This document shows, piece after piece, positions 17,554 to 25,927 of a stretch of 64,000 nt of DNA. Every line of letters starts with the position of its first letter. Within the stretch, counting starts at the first letter, position 1. The notes under the pieces were generated by a model. That model searched no databases and was not told the origin of the DNA. It saw only the letters and a program-made list of their open reading frames with translations. A program made the position numbers and the translations under genes. This stretch comes from Rhizobacter sp964253025 (GTDB taxonomy: Bacteria > Pseudomonadota > Gammaproteobacteria > Burkholderiales > Burkholderiaceae_C). The stretch lies in NCBI RefSeq assembly GCF_964253025.1, contig NZ_CAXUQC020000001.1, positions 4,216,001 to 4,280,000 of the forward strand, read 5' to 3'.

Positions 17554-18060
17554 ATGGCCATCTCCTTTCGCCACCTGACGCTTCCGGTGCCGGCCGGCGC
17601 GCTTGCCGCAGGCCTCGCATTCGGCCTGCTGGCGCCCTTGTGCCTGCCGTGGCGCCCGGATGTCGCAGGGTCTCCGCCGCCTGTCGACAGCTATGTCGGC
17701 GTGCTCACCGGGCCCGAAGGCCGGGTCGGCCTGGTGGTGTCGGCGCGCCGCCAGGCGCGCGCCCTGGACGTCGCCCAGACGGTGCCGCTCGGCCTGCCCG
17801 CCGGTCATTCGCTGGCGTTGTGGCAGGTGGATGGGGCGGGCGTCGCAAGACCGCTCGGCCGGTTGGCGAGCGGCCCGACGGCGCGGTTGGCGCTACCCGC
17901 ACCGGCGGAAGAAGTGCTGGCGACAGCAATCGGTTTCGGCGTCACCCTGGAACGGGATGGCCACGCGCCCGCCAGCCCGAGCCGCCCCTTCGTCTACCAG
18001 GGCCGCTGCGGCAACCTCCGGCAGATCGAAACGGCCAGCGCGCGTCTCGCCCTGCGGTGA
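17554..18060 (+). CDS. Orphan anti-sigma-K (RskA C-terminal) like protein
   Basis: 168 residues. One hydrophobic segment at about 12-34 acts as membrane anchor or uncleaved signal, followed by a soluble, presumably periplasmic domain whose pattern (VGVLTGPEGRVGLVVS, LPAGHSLALWQVDG, PRPLGRLASGPTARLALP-type strands) resembles the RskA C-terminal domain of anti-sigma-K factors. The cytoplasmic zinc-binding anti-sigma domain is absent and no ECF sigma factor lies next to it, so it cannot act as a normal anti-sigma factor alone. The start at 17554 is chosen because the 43 residues upstream look non-coding. It ends 4 bp from the convergent aminotransferase stop. Confidence 0.7.
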   Translation: MAISFRHLTLPVPAGALAAGLAFGLLAPLCLPWRPDVAGSPPPVDSYVGVLTGPEGRVGLVVSARRQARALDVAQTVPLGLPAGHSLALWQVDGAGVARPLGRLASGPTARLALPAPAEEVLATAIGFGVTLERDGHAPASPSRPFVYQGRCGNLRQIETASARLALR

Positions 18061-18064
18061 ACGC

Positions 18065-19258
18065 TCAGGCGAGCACGGCCGCCATGGCCACGGCGGTGGC
18101 TTCGACGTTGCCGGAGTTCAGCCCCGCGACGCACATCCGGCCCGACCGCACCAGGTACACCGCATGGTCTTCGCGCAGCCGGTCGACCTGCTCTGCGGTC
18201 AGGCCGGTGTAGCTGAACATGCCGCGCTGGGTCAGGAAGTAGCTGAAGTCGCGCCCGGGCAGCTTGGCCGAGAGCACGTCGTGCAGCTTCTGCCGCATCT
18301 GGGCGATCCGCACGCGCATCGCGTCGAGCTCCGCCGCCCACTGGGCCCGCAGGGCGGGCGTCTGCAGCACGCGCGCGACGATCTGGCCGCCGTGGGTGGG
18401 CGGGCTGGAGTAGTTCTTGCGGATGGTGGCCTTGAGCTGGCCCAGCACGAGGGCAGCCTCGGCCGGGTTGGGACACACCACGCTCAAACCGCCGCAGCGC
18501 TCGCCGTAGAGGGAGAAGCTCTTGGAAAACGAGTTGGCGCAGAAGAAGCTGATGCCGGCGTCGGCCAACGCGCGGATGGCGAAGGTGTCGGCCTCCAGGC
18601 CATCGCCGAAGCCCTGGTAGGCGATGTCGACATACGGGATCAGCTGGCGTGCAGCGATCACCGGGATCAACCGGTCCCACTGGGCACGGGTGAGGTCGAC
18701 GCCGGTGGGGTTGTGGCAGCAGGCATGCAGCAGCACGATGCTGCGCGCGGGCAGCGATTCGAACGCTTGCAGCATGGCCTCGAAGCGCAGGCCGCCGGTG
18801 GCCGGGTCGTAGTACGGGTAGGTGCTGACCGGGAAGCCGGCGCCCTCGAACATGGCGCGGTGGTTGTCCCAGGTGGGGTCGCTCACCCAGACGCCGGAGT
18901 CGGGGAAATACCGCTTGAGGAAGTCGCCGCCCACCTTGAGGCCGCCCGAACCGCCGAGGGTCTGGATGGTGGCGATGCGGCCGCTGCGAACGGCTTCGTG
19001 GTCCGAGCCGAACAGCAGGTGCTGGACAGCCTCCCGGTAGTTGGCCGCGCCCTCCATCGGCTGGTAGGGCCGCGGGCCGAGCGTTTGCAGCATCGCGGTC
19101 TCGGCCTCGAGGACGGACTTCATCACCGGCAGCCGTCCTGCGTCGTCGAAGTAGATGCCGATGCTGAGGTTGATCTTGTGCGCACGCGGGTCGCGCCCGA
19201 AGGCCTCGTTCAGGGTGAGGATGGGGTCGCCAGCGTAGGCATCGACGTGCTCGAACAT
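18065..19258 (-). CDS. tyrB: Aromatic amino acid / aspartate aminotransferase (class I)
   Basis: 397 residues, the usual length of the AspC/TyrB family. The PLP-binding Lys lies in ANSFSKSFSLYGERCG, and the N-terminal motif GDPILTLNEAF and the substrate-arginine region near the C-terminus are those of type Ia aminotransferases. In betaproteobacteria a single enzyme of this type usually handles aromatic amino acids and aspartate with 2-oxoglutarate. Whether aspartate or tyrosine is preferred cannot be read from the sequence, so the gene symbol is tentative. It is convergent with the RskA-like gene. Confidence 0.92.
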   Translation of the reverse strand: MFEHVDAYAGDPILTLNEAFGRDPRAHKINLSIGIYFDDAGRLPVMKSVLEAETAMLQTLGPRPYQPMEGAANYREAVQHLLFGSDHEAVRSGRIATIQTLGGSGGLKVGGDFLKRYFPDSGVWVSDPTWDNHRAMFEGAGFPVSTYPYYDPATGGLRFEAMLQAFESLPARSIVLLHACCHNPTGVDLTRAQWDRLIPVIAARQLIPYVDIAYQGFGDGLEADTFAIRALADAGISFFCANSFSKSFSLYGERCGGLSVVCPNPAEAALVLGQLKATIRKNYSSPPTHGGQIVARVLQTPALRAQWAAELDAMRVRIAQMRQKLHDVLSAKLPGRDFSYFLTQRGMFSYTGLTAEQVDRLREDHAVYLVRSGRMCVAGLNSGNVEATAVAMAAVLA

Positions 19259-19305
19259 GGATCAGCTCCTGCGAAGAAGGATGGATTATCGGCCCGGCGC
19301 CTAGC

Positions 19306-19803
19306 TCAGTCGGCCAGGGCGGCCTCGATGTCGCTGGCCAGCTGCTCGGGCTTGTCGGTCGGTGCGTAGCGCTTGAGCACCTGTCCGTCCCGGCCGACCA
19401 GGAACTTGGTGAAGTTCCACTTGATCGCCTTGGTGCCCAGGATGCCCGGGGCCTCGGCGGTGAGCCACTTCCACAGCGGATGGGCGTTGGCGCCGTTGAC
19501 GTCCACCTTGCTCATCATGGGGAAGGTGACGCCGTAGTTGACCTGGCAGAAGGAGGCGATTTCGGTGTCGGTGCCCGGGTCCTGGTGCCCGAACTGGTTG
19601 CTCGGGAAGCCGACGATGACGAGGCCGCGCTCGCGGTACGTCTGCCACAGCGATTCGAGGCCGCCGAACTGGGGCGTGAAGCCGCAGGCACTGGCAGTGT
19701 TCACGATGAGCATCACCTTGCCGCGGTGGTCCGCGAGGGCGACGGGGCGGCCGTCGATCGAAACGGCTTCGAAATCGTGGATCGAGGAGGATGCGTCGGC
19801 CAT
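19306..19803 (-). CDS. Glutathione peroxidase family protein (Cys type)
   Basis: 165 residues with the thioredoxin-like peroxidase fold. The peroxidatic Cys is C40 in NTASACGFTPQ; the partner Gln (FPSNQFG) and Trp (KWNFTKFLV) complete the family triad. It reduces hydroperoxides, probably with thioredoxin as reductant, as bacterial Cys-type Gpx usually do. The start at 19803 (MADASSSIHDFEAV) gives a normal length; 44 extra residues in the same open frame upstream are basic and unlike the family. A Fur-like dyad lies about 95 bp upstream in the divergent spacer. Confidence 0.93.
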   Translation of the reverse strand: MADASSSIHDFEAVSIDGRPVALADHRGKVMLIVNTASACGFTPQFGGLESLWQTYRERGLVIVGFPSNQFGHQDPGTDTEIASFCQVNYGVTFPMMSKVDVNGANAHPLWKWLTAEAPGILGTKAIKWNFTKFLVGRDGQVLKRYAPTDKPEQLASDIEAALAD

Positions 19804-19898
19804 GGGGCACCTTGAGGAAGGACGGGGGCGCATCGTAGCGCTTGCCGGCGCGCGGCGCTGGCCCCGCGCGGCTGCAATGCCCCGGTCGCCGACGTTCA

Positions 19899-19923
19899 AT
19901 TGCGAATGGCTCGCATTTGCAAT
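19899..19923. promoter_or_regulatory. Imperfect inverted repeat resembling a Fur box
   Basis: ATTGCGAATG (19899-19908) and CATTTGCAAT (19914-19923) form a dyad with one mismatch around a 5-base centre. The pattern of AAT/ATT blocks ending in TTGCAAT resembles Fur sites of Burkholderiales. It stands 36 bp before the 106-residue gene at 19959 and upstream of the divergent glutathione peroxidase gene. The local sequence is also clearly more AT-rich than its surroundings. Fur binding is inferred from shape only. Confidence 0.5.
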
Positions 19924-19958
19924 AGGATGACTCATCGCTGGACCCGACCGGAGTCGCC

Positions 19959-20279
19959 ATGGACCGATTGACCAAAGACCACCACATGCCCTACCTCGAA
20001 GCGGTGCTCGCCGGAACGCTGGCGCTCATGACGGGGTACAGCCAGTACCTGCAAGCCGAGACGCATCCGGCCCACCGGTTGGGCATGGGCGAGAAGATCA
20101 CGGCCAACCTGGCGCTGCTGGCCGAGCATCCCGACCTGTCTGCAGACTGCCGGTCGGTGCTGGCCGCACTGTGCGACCGCTGGGCCGTCATGGCCCATTG
20201 CACGACGGATGCGGCCGAGCCCGAGCACGTGGTCGCGGAGGTGGCGCCGGCCTTCGGCGCCGCCCGCATGCTGCAGTGA
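19959..20279 (+). CDS. Small hypothetical protein, possibly iron-regulated
   Basis: 106 residues, soluble, helical. A conserved-looking middle part contains ETHPAHRLGMGEKITANLALLAEHPDLS, and Cys residues occur in SADCRSVLAALCDRW and MAHCTTD. I do not recognise a family. A second in-frame Met (residue 10, 19986) could be the start. The gene is preceded by a Fur-like dyad, so expression under iron limitation is a reasonable guess. It ends 6 bp from the convergent DMT transporter gene. Confidence 0.65.
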   Translation: MDRLTKDHHMPYLEAVLAGTLALMTGYSQYLQAETHPAHRLGMGEKITANLALLAEHPDLSADCRSVLAALCDRWAVMAHCTTDAAEPEHVVAEVAPAFGAARMLQ

Positions 20280-20285
20280 TGCGCC

Positions 20286-21182
20286 TCAGTGCGCCGGCGA
20301 CGGCGCCATCGAGGCCAGCACCGCCGCGGCCACGATGCACAGGCCCCCGCCGACCAGCTGGGCAGTGATGACGCCCCCGCCCCACCAGACGGCCGAGACG
20401 GAGGCGAACAGCACTTCGGTCAGCATGACGACCGACGTCACGTTGGAAGGCAGGCGGCCTGCGCCGTACTGCAGCGCCACGTTGCTCGTCAGGAACAGCA
20501 GGCCGAGGGCGGCCGCCAGGACGACCCATCCCCACGCGGGGACCGGCGGCCAGGGCACCGTGCCCTGCACCGCAAGAACGGTGGCCAGGCTGGCGGCGAC
20601 GGTCACCCCACCGAGGAACATCGCGAGGGCGCGGGCCTCGGGCGGATGCGCGGTCTCGCGGCGCAGCATCACGTTGTTCAAGGCGAAGGCCATTCCACCG
20701 ATCACGCCGAGCCAGTCCGGCATGCTGCGCGGCCAGGGCAGGTTGTCGGCACGCAGGCCGCCGGGTGGCCACAGCACGATGACGGCACCCGCCAACGCCA
20801 GGGCGACGCGCACTCCGCCGTGCGGTGTGATGGGCTCGTTCAGCAGCAGCCGGGCCAGGAAGACTGCCCACAGCGGCATCAGGTAGAAGAGCAGCACCAC
20901 CCGCACGACATCGCCGGCCACCACGCCCCAGTTGAACGCTGCATTGGTGACGCCGGCCGCCAGCACCAGCACCCACAGGGTCGGGTGGCGCAGCACGTGC
21001 CAGACCGTGCGGGGGCGCCACAGCGTGATGATCAGCACGGAGAGCGAATGCACCGCCACGGTGGTCCACAGCGGGTGCAGGCCCTGGCTCTCGAGCCAGC
21101 GGAACGGCCACCAGGACGTGCCCCAGATGAAGGCGTTGCAGACGAGGGCGAGAACGGGAAGCAGGGTCGGGGCGTGCGGCAC
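20286..21182 (-). CDS. EamA-family DMT superfamily transporter
   Basis: 298 residues, ten predicted transmembrane helices arranged as two EamA repeats (about 5-140 and 155-295). The N-terminal CNAFIWGTSWWPFRWLE and the repeat end PLWAVFLARLLLNEP are typical of this family of metabolite exporters/importers. The substrate is unknown. A GTG start at 21182 is preferred because it gives MPHAPTLLPVLALVCNAFI directly before the first helix; the longer ATG start at 21308 adds 42 basic residues and reaches into lplT. Confidence 0.88.
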   Translation of the reverse strand: MPHAPTLLPVLALVCNAFIWGTSWWPFRWLESQGLHPLWTTVAVHSLSVLIITLWRPRTVWHVLRHPTLWVLVLAAGVTNAAFNWGVVAGDVVRVVLLFYLMPLWAVFLARLLLNEPITPHGGVRVALALAGAVIVLWPPGGLRADNLPWPRSMPDWLGVIGGMAFALNNVMLRRETAHPPEARALAMFLGGVTVAASLATVLAVQGTVPWPPVPAWGWVVLAAALGLLFLTSNVALQYGAGRLPSNVTSVVMLTEVLFASVSAVWWGGGVITAQLVGGGLCIVAAAVLASMAPSPAH

Positions 21183-21258
21183 GGGGTGATTGTCGCCGCG
21201 GCCGCCGGCCCGGCGCGTGGGCAGCAGAGAGAAGCGCGCGCGCTCTGTTGCCACGCGC

Positions 21259-22536
21259 CTAGTGCTTGTCGCTGCGCGCCAGCGCCAGCAGGTGCTCGAC
21301 CTCGTCACGGTGCTGGACCAGGTTGCGCTTGTGCCAGCGACCGATGATCCACATGATGCCCGCCACCACCAGGCCGAACACCGAGATGGCGACGAAGGCT
21401 GACAAGCCGAGCTTGGTCATGCCGGCATAGAAGGCGCCGAGCGCCAGGATGCAGGCCTGCTCGTTGAAGTTCTGCACGGCGATGGAGCGTCCTGCCCCCA
21501 TCAGGTTGTGGCCGCGGTGCTGGAGCAGGGCATTCATCGGCACGACGAGGAAACCGCCCAGGCCGCCCAGCACGATGAGGAAAGGCGCGGCCACCCAGGG
21601 ACTGTCGATCACGTTCAGCGCGATGACCAGCACGCCCATCGCAATGCCCAGCGGGATCACCTTGGTCGCCTGGTCAAGGCGCATCTTCATGGACGCCGCC
21701 ACCGCACCGAGTGCCGTGCCCACCACCACCACGCCGACCAGCGAGGAGGCCTTGGTGGTGTCATAGCCGAGCGCCACGGCCGCCCAGGCGAACACGATGA
21801 TGCGCAGGTTGCCGGCCACACCCCAGAAGAGCGTGGTCGTCGACAGGGAGATCTGGCCGAGCTTGTCACCCCACAGCCGGGCATTGCAGGCGGCAAAGTC
21901 GCGCACCAGGCCGACGGCGCCGTGGGCGAGCGGCTGCAGCGGCGCATCGGTGCGCGGGATGTAGAGGTTCAGGATCGCAGCCAGGATGTAGACGGCGATC
22001 AGCACGGTGATCGCGACTTCCGGCGCGGAGTCGATGCCGGTCTGCAGCACCGGCAGGTCGAACTGCAGCAGGTAGCCCGAGAGCACCGGCCCGACCAATT
22101 GCCCGCCGAGCAGCAGGCCGAGGATGATGGAGCCGATGGTGAGGCCCTCGATCCAGCCATTGGCCTTGACCAGCTGGGAGTTCGGCAGCAGCTCGGTGAG
22201 GATGCCGTACTTGGCCGGGGAGTAGGCGGCAGCCCCCAGGCCGACGACGGTGTAGGCCAGCAGCGGATGCACGCCGAACAGCATCATGCCGCAGCCCACC
22301 AGCTTGACGAGGTTCGAGTAGAACATCACCTTGCCCTTCGGTATCGCGTCGGCGAAGGCGCCGACGAAGGGGGCGAGGATCACGTAGAACAGGGCGAACA
22401 TCGGGCCGAGCGCCGGGGTCATCCATGCGGGGGATGCCGTGGTCCTCAGCATCTCGATGGCGGCGACCAGCAGCGCCTGATCCGCCAGCGAGCTGAAGAA
22501 CTGCGCCGACATGATGGTGTAGAAGCCTTTTTTCAT
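21259..22536 (-). CDS. lplT: Lysophospholipid transporter LplT
   Basis: 425 residues, about 12 transmembrane helices, major facilitator fold. The N-terminus MKKGFYTIMSAQFFSSLADQALLVAAI and the motif AAAYSPAKYGILTELLP are those of LplT. It flips lysophospholipids (mainly lyso-PE) across the inner membrane for re-acylation. In enterobacteria lplT is adjacent to aas; here it is divergent from alr, the arrangement common in Burkholderiales. No acyltransferase gene lies beside it. Confidence 0.93.
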   Translation of the reverse strand: MKKGFYTIMSAQFFSSLADQALLVAAIEMLRTTASPAWMTPALGPMFALFYVILAPFVGAFADAIPKGKVMFYSNLVKLVGCGMMLFGVHPLLAYTVVGLGAAAYSPAKYGILTELLPNSQLVKANGWIEGLTIGSIILGLLLGGQLVGPVLSGYLLQFDLPVLQTGIDSAPEVAITVLIAVYILAAILNLYIPRTDAPLQPLAHGAVGLVRDFAACNARLWGDKLGQISLSTTTLFWGVAGNLRIIVFAWAAVALGYDTTKASSLVGVVVVGTALGAVAASMKMRLDQATKVIPLGIAMGVLVIALNVIDSPWVAAPFLIVLGGLGGFLVVPMNALLQHRGHNLMGAGRSIAVQNFNEQACILALGAFYAGMTKLGLSAFVAISVFGLVVAGIMWIIGRWHKRNLVQHRDEVEHLLALARSDKH

Positions 22537-22703
22537 TCGCTCTGCTGATGCGCTTCAGGTCGGCCGGGTGGGCCCGGTCAGTTGTCGTGCGGCGTCGGTT
22601 GACGGTGGTGCTGGTTCCTGCGGCGGCGTTATAGCACGCGCCCCTGCGTCGCCTCCCTCCGGGGCAGGGCCCCGACCCCGCCCCGGACTGGCAGAATTCG
22701 CTC

Positions 22704-23804
22704 ATGCCGCGCCCCATCGAAGCCCTGATCCACACGGAGGCACTCGCCCACAACCTGGTGCAGGCGCGCCGGATGGCACCCGACGCCAAGGTGTGGGCCG
22801 TGGTCAAGGCGGACGCCTATGGCCACCGGATTCCGCTTGCCTTCGAGGGATTGCGCGGCGCCGACGGCTTTGCGCTGCTCGACATCGCCGAGGCCGAGGT
22901 GCTGCGGCGCCTCGGTTGGCGCGGACCCATCCTGCTGCTCGAAGGCTGCTTCGACGCGCGTGACCTGGAGGCCTGCTCACGGCTCGGCCTGTGGCATGTG
23001 GTGCACCACGAAGCGCAGATCGACTGGTTGGCCCAGCACAAGACCACCTGGCCGCACCACGTCTTCCTGAAGATGAACAGCGGGCTGAACCGGCTCGGCT
23101 TCACGCCTGCGGCCTACCGCTCCGCGTGGCTGCGCCTCTCGGGTCTGACGCAGGTGGATACGGTGTCCCTGATGACGCACTTTGCCGAGGCGGATGGCCC
23201 TCGGGGCGTGACCGCGCAGATGGCGCGCTTCACCGCCGCGACCGCCGACCTGCCGGGGGACCGCTCGCTGTGCAACAGCGCCGCCACGCTGCGCCACGCG
23301 GCCGGCGAACCGGAGGTGCGCGGCGAATGGGTTCGTCCGGGCATCATGCTGTATGGCGCCTCGCCGGATCACCCGACGCACGACATCACCCATTGGGACC
23401 TCCAGCCCACCATGACCCTGCGCAGCCGCATCATCGCGACGCAGACGCTGGCCGAAGGCGACGCCGTGGGCTACGGGGGCACGTTCGTGGCTCCCGGCCC
23501 CATGCGCATCGGCGTGGTGGCCTGCGGCTATGCCGACGGCTACCCCCGGTCGGCGCCGACCGGCACCCCGGTGCTCGTCGATGGTCGGCGCACCCGCCTC
23601 GTGGGCCGGGTGTCGATGGACATGGTGACGGTCGACCTGACCGACCAGCCGAACGCCGGCGTGGGCAGCGAAGTCACGCTGTGGGGCCAGGGCCCCGGGG
23701 GCGCGCAACTGGGCATCGACGAGGTTGCCCTGCCCGCCGGCACGGTCGGCTACGAACTGATGTGCGCGGTGGCGCCCCGCGTGCCGGTGCGCCAGACCCC
23801 ATGA
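22704..23804 (+). CDS. alr: Alanine racemase
   Basis: 366 residues. PLP-binding Lys is K35 in WAVVKADAYGH; the motif GYADGYPRSAPTG and the C-terminal VSMDMVTVDLTD belong to the second domain, and VRPGIMLYGASP is the conserved phosphate/PLP region. It makes D-alanine for peptidoglycan. The start agrees with MPRPIEALIHTEALAHNL, the usual N-terminus. It is divergent from lplT and its stop overlaps arfB (ATGA), so alr-arfB-radA are probably one transcript. Confidence 0.96.
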   Translation: MPRPIEALIHTEALAHNLVQARRMAPDAKVWAVVKADAYGHRIPLAFEGLRGADGFALLDIAEAEVLRRLGWRGPILLLEGCFDARDLEACSRLGLWHVVHHEAQIDWLAQHKTTWPHHVFLKMNSGLNRLGFTPAAYRSAWLRLSGLTQVDTVSLMTHFAEADGPRGVTAQMARFTAATADLPGDRSLCNSAATLRHAAGEPEVRGEWVRPGIMLYGASPDHPTHDITHWDLQPTMTLRSRIIATQTLAEGDAVGYGGTFVAPGPMRIGVVACGYADGYPRSAPTGTPVLVDGRRTRLVGRVSMDMVTVDLTDQPNAGVGSEVTLWGQGPGGAQLGIDEVALPAGTVGYELMCAVAPRVPVRQTP

Positions 23805-24202
23805 ACCGCCTGGAAGTCGATCCGGCGGAGGTCGAGCTGACCGCCATCCGTGCGCAGGGCGCCGGCGGGCAGAACGTCAACAAGGTCTCGAGCGCGGTGC
23901 ACCTGCGCTTCGACATCCGGGGGTCGTCGCTGCCCGAGCCGGTCAAGGAACGGCTGCTGGCCCTGGCTGACCAGCGCATCACCGCGGAGGGCGTGGTCGT
24001 CATCAAGGCACAGACCTCGCGCAGCCAGGACGCCAACCGGCAGGACGCACTCGCGCGCCTGAACGAACTCGTCAACAGCGTGGCCGTGCCACCGCGGCCA
24101 CGGCGCCCGACGCGGCCGACGCTCGCCTCCAAACGGCGCCGCCTCGACAGCAAGGGCATCCGGGCCCAGGTGAAGGCGGGGCGCGGCAAGGTGGTCGACT
24201 GA
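23801..24202 (+). CDS. arfB: ArfB (YaeJ), GGQ-motif alternative ribosome-rescue peptidyl-tRNA hydrolase
   Basis: 133 residues, about the size of E. coli ArfB (140). The GGQ motif is at 22-24 (AQGAGGQNVNKVSSAVHLRF), and the C-terminus is basic (KRRRLDSKGIRAQVKAGRGK), as needed to enter the empty mRNA channel of stalled ribosomes. It hydrolyses peptidyl-tRNA on non-stop ribosomes. The missing codon-recognition domains separate it from RF1/RF2. It overlaps alr by 4 bp and precedes radA by 23 bp. Confidence 0.95.
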   Translation: MNRLEVDPAEVELTAIRAQGAGGQNVNKVSSAVHLRFDIRGSSLPEPVKERLLALADQRITAEGVVVIKAQTSRSQDANRQDALARLNELVNSVAVPPRPRRPTRPTLASKRRRLDSKGIRAQVKAGRGKVVD

Positions 24203-24225
24203 AGGCGGGCGGCGACAATCGCCGC

Positions 24226-25581
24226 ATGGCCAAGGACAAATCCATCTACACCTGCACCGAATGCGGTGCCACCAGCCCCAAGTGGCTCGGCAAGTGCCCG
24301 GGCTGCGGCGCCTGGAACACCTTGACCGAATCGGTCGCCGAGGCGCCTTCACGCAATCGCTACCAGTCGCTCGCCGCCCCCCAGCCGGTCGCCACGCTGT
24401 CGGAGATCGAAGCGACCGACGTCGATCGCCAGCCCACGGGCCTCGACGAGCTCGACCGCGTGCTCGGCGGCGGCATCGTGGCGGGCGGCGTGGTGCTCAT
24501 CGGGGGCGACCCCGGCATCGGCAAGTCCACCCTGTTGCTGCAGGCCCTCGACGCGCTGTCGAAATCCATGCGCACGCTGTACGTGACGGGCGAGGAGTCG
24601 GGTGCGCAGGTGGCGCTGCGTTCCCGCCGCCTGGGGCTCGACGGCTCCCGGGTGCGGGTGGTGGCCGAGATCCAGCTCGAGAAGATCGCCGCCACCATCA
24701 CGGCCGAGCAGCCGGCGGTCTGCGTGATCGACTCCATCCAGACCGTCTACAGCGACCAGCTCACCTCGGCTCCCGGCTCGGTGGCCCAGGTGCGCGAATG
24801 CGCCGCGCAGCTCACCCGCATCGCCAAGAGCACCGGCACGGCGATCGTGCTGGTGGGCCACGTGACCAAGGAAGGCGCACTGGCCGGCCCCCGCGTGCTG
24901 GAGCACATCGTCGACACGGTGCTGTACTTCGAGGGCGACACCCACTCCAGCTTCCGCCTCGTGCGCGCCATCAAGAACCGCTTCGGCGCCGTCAATGAGA
25001 TCGGCGTCTTCGCGATGACCGAGAAGGGGCTGAAGGGTGTGGCCAACCCGAGCGCCATCTTCCTGTCCACCCATGGCGATCCGGTGCCCGGGTCGTGCGT
25101 GCTGGTCACGCTCGAAGGGACGCGCCCGCTGCTGGTGGAGGTGCAGGCGCTGGTGGACAGCGGCGGCCCGAGCCCCCGCCGGTTGAGCGTGGGCCTCGAC
25201 CGCGACCGCCTGGCGATGATGCTGGCCGTCATGCACCGCCACGCGGGCATCGCCTGCATGGACCAGGACGTCTTCGTGAATGCCGTGGGTGGCGTGCGCA
25301 TCAGCGAGCCCGCGGGCGACCTGGCCGTGATGCTTGCGATCCAGAGCAGCTTGCGGGGCAAGCCGTTGCCGCGGGGCTTCATCGCCTTTGGCGAAGTCGG
25401 TCTGGCCGGGGAAGTGCGGCCGGCACCCCGGGGGCAGGAGCGGCTCAAGGAAGCCGCCAAGCTGGGTTTCAGCGTGGCCGTCGTGCCCAAGGCCAACGTG
25501 CCGAAGAAGCCCATCGAGGGCTTGGTGATCCACCCGGTCGAGCGAATCGAGCAGGCGATTGATCTGATGCGCAGCCTTTGA
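24226..25581 (+). CDS. radA: DNA repair protein RadA
   Basis: 451 residues. A four-Cys zinc finger (C10, C13, C24, C27) opens the protein, followed by the RecA-like ATPase with Walker A GGDPGIGKST at 93-102, the RadA-specific KNRFG motif, and the C-terminal Lon-protease-like domain (GGVRISEPAGDLAVMLAIQSS). RadA drives branch migration of recombination intermediates. GACAAT at 24214-24219, six bases before the ATG, looks like a -10 hexamer, so a leaderless transcript is possible besides read-through from alr-arfB. Confidence 0.97.
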   Translation: MAKDKSIYTCTECGATSPKWLGKCPGCGAWNTLTESVAEAPSRNRYQSLAAPQPVATLSEIEATDVDRQPTGLDELDRVLGGGIVAGGVVLIGGDPGIGKSTLLLQALDALSKSMRTLYVTGEESGAQVALRSRRLGLDGSRVRVVAEIQLEKIAATITAEQPAVCVIDSIQTVYSDQLTSAPGSVAQVRECAAQLTRIAKSTGTAIVLVGHVTKEGALAGPRVLEHIVDTVLYFEGDTHSSFRLVRAIKNRFGAVNEIGVFAMTEKGLKGVANPSAIFLSTHGDPVPGSCVLVTLEGTRPLLVEVQALVDSGGPSPRRLSVGLDRDRLAMMLAVMHRHAGIACMDQDVFVNAVGGVRISEPAGDLAVMLAIQSSLRGKPLPRGFIAFGEVGLAGEVRPAPRGQERLKEAAKLGFSVAVVPKANVPKKPIEGLVIHPVERIEQAIDLMRSL

Positions 25582-25622
25582 CAAAAAAAGGAACCCGCGG
25601 CGTTCGGCGGGGTCGCATAATG

Positions 25623-25641
25623 AATGCGAGTTGTTATCATT
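25623..25641. promoter_or_regulatory. Fur-box-like sequence upstream of feoAB
   Basis: AATGCGAGTTGTTATCATT, within a wider TGAATG...CATTCA frame (25621-25643), matches the 19-base Fur box pattern at its outer AATG/CATT blocks. It lies 34 bp before the feoA ATG, in the only AT-rich stretch of the area, and overlaps a possible -10 (CATAAT, 25616-25621). Ferric uptake regulator repression of feo operons is established; binding at this site is inferred. Confidence 0.65.
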
Positions 25642-25675
25642 CAGCGCCGCGCTTGAGCTGCGGCGCCGCGCCATC

Positions 25676-25927
25676 ATGTCCAGCCCCCGCCTTTCCGATC
25701 TGCCCAACGGTGCCGAGGGCACCGTGCTTGCCGTGAGTGCAGGCTCGCCCGGCATCGATCCCCTGACCCTCTACCGCCTCGCCGAACTCGGCTTTCTTCC
25801 CGGAGAGCCGGTGCGCCTGTTGCGCCGTGGCCCCGGGGGCCGCGAGCCCATCGCCGTGCAGGTCGGCGAGAGCCTCTTTGCCCTGCGCCTGGTCGAAGCC
25901 CAGTGCGTGGAGGTCACGCCCACATGA
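25676..25927 (+). CDS. feoA: FeoA, ferrous iron transport accessory protein
   Basis: 83 residues with the SH3-like FeoA fold (LSDLPNGAEGTVLAV at the start; YRLAELGFLPGEPVRLLRRG in the middle; FALRLVEAQCVEV at the end). FeoA supports FeoB at the cytoplasmic side of the membrane. A TTG start further upstream would lie inside the Fur-like box, so the ATG at 25676 is chosen. The stop overlaps feoB (ATGA). Confidence 0.93.
   Translation: MSSPRLSDLPNGAEGTVLAVSAGSPGIDPLTLYRLAELGFLPGEPVRLLRRGPGGREPIAVQVGESLFALRLVEAQCVEVTPT

Noticed and set aside
25578..25621. TTGACA/CATAAT pair as a promoter before feoA
   Set aside because: The spacing of 32 bases is far from the usual 16-18.
25631..25675. TTG start of feoA
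   Set aside because: Falls in the Fur-like box; FeoA fold begins after 25676.
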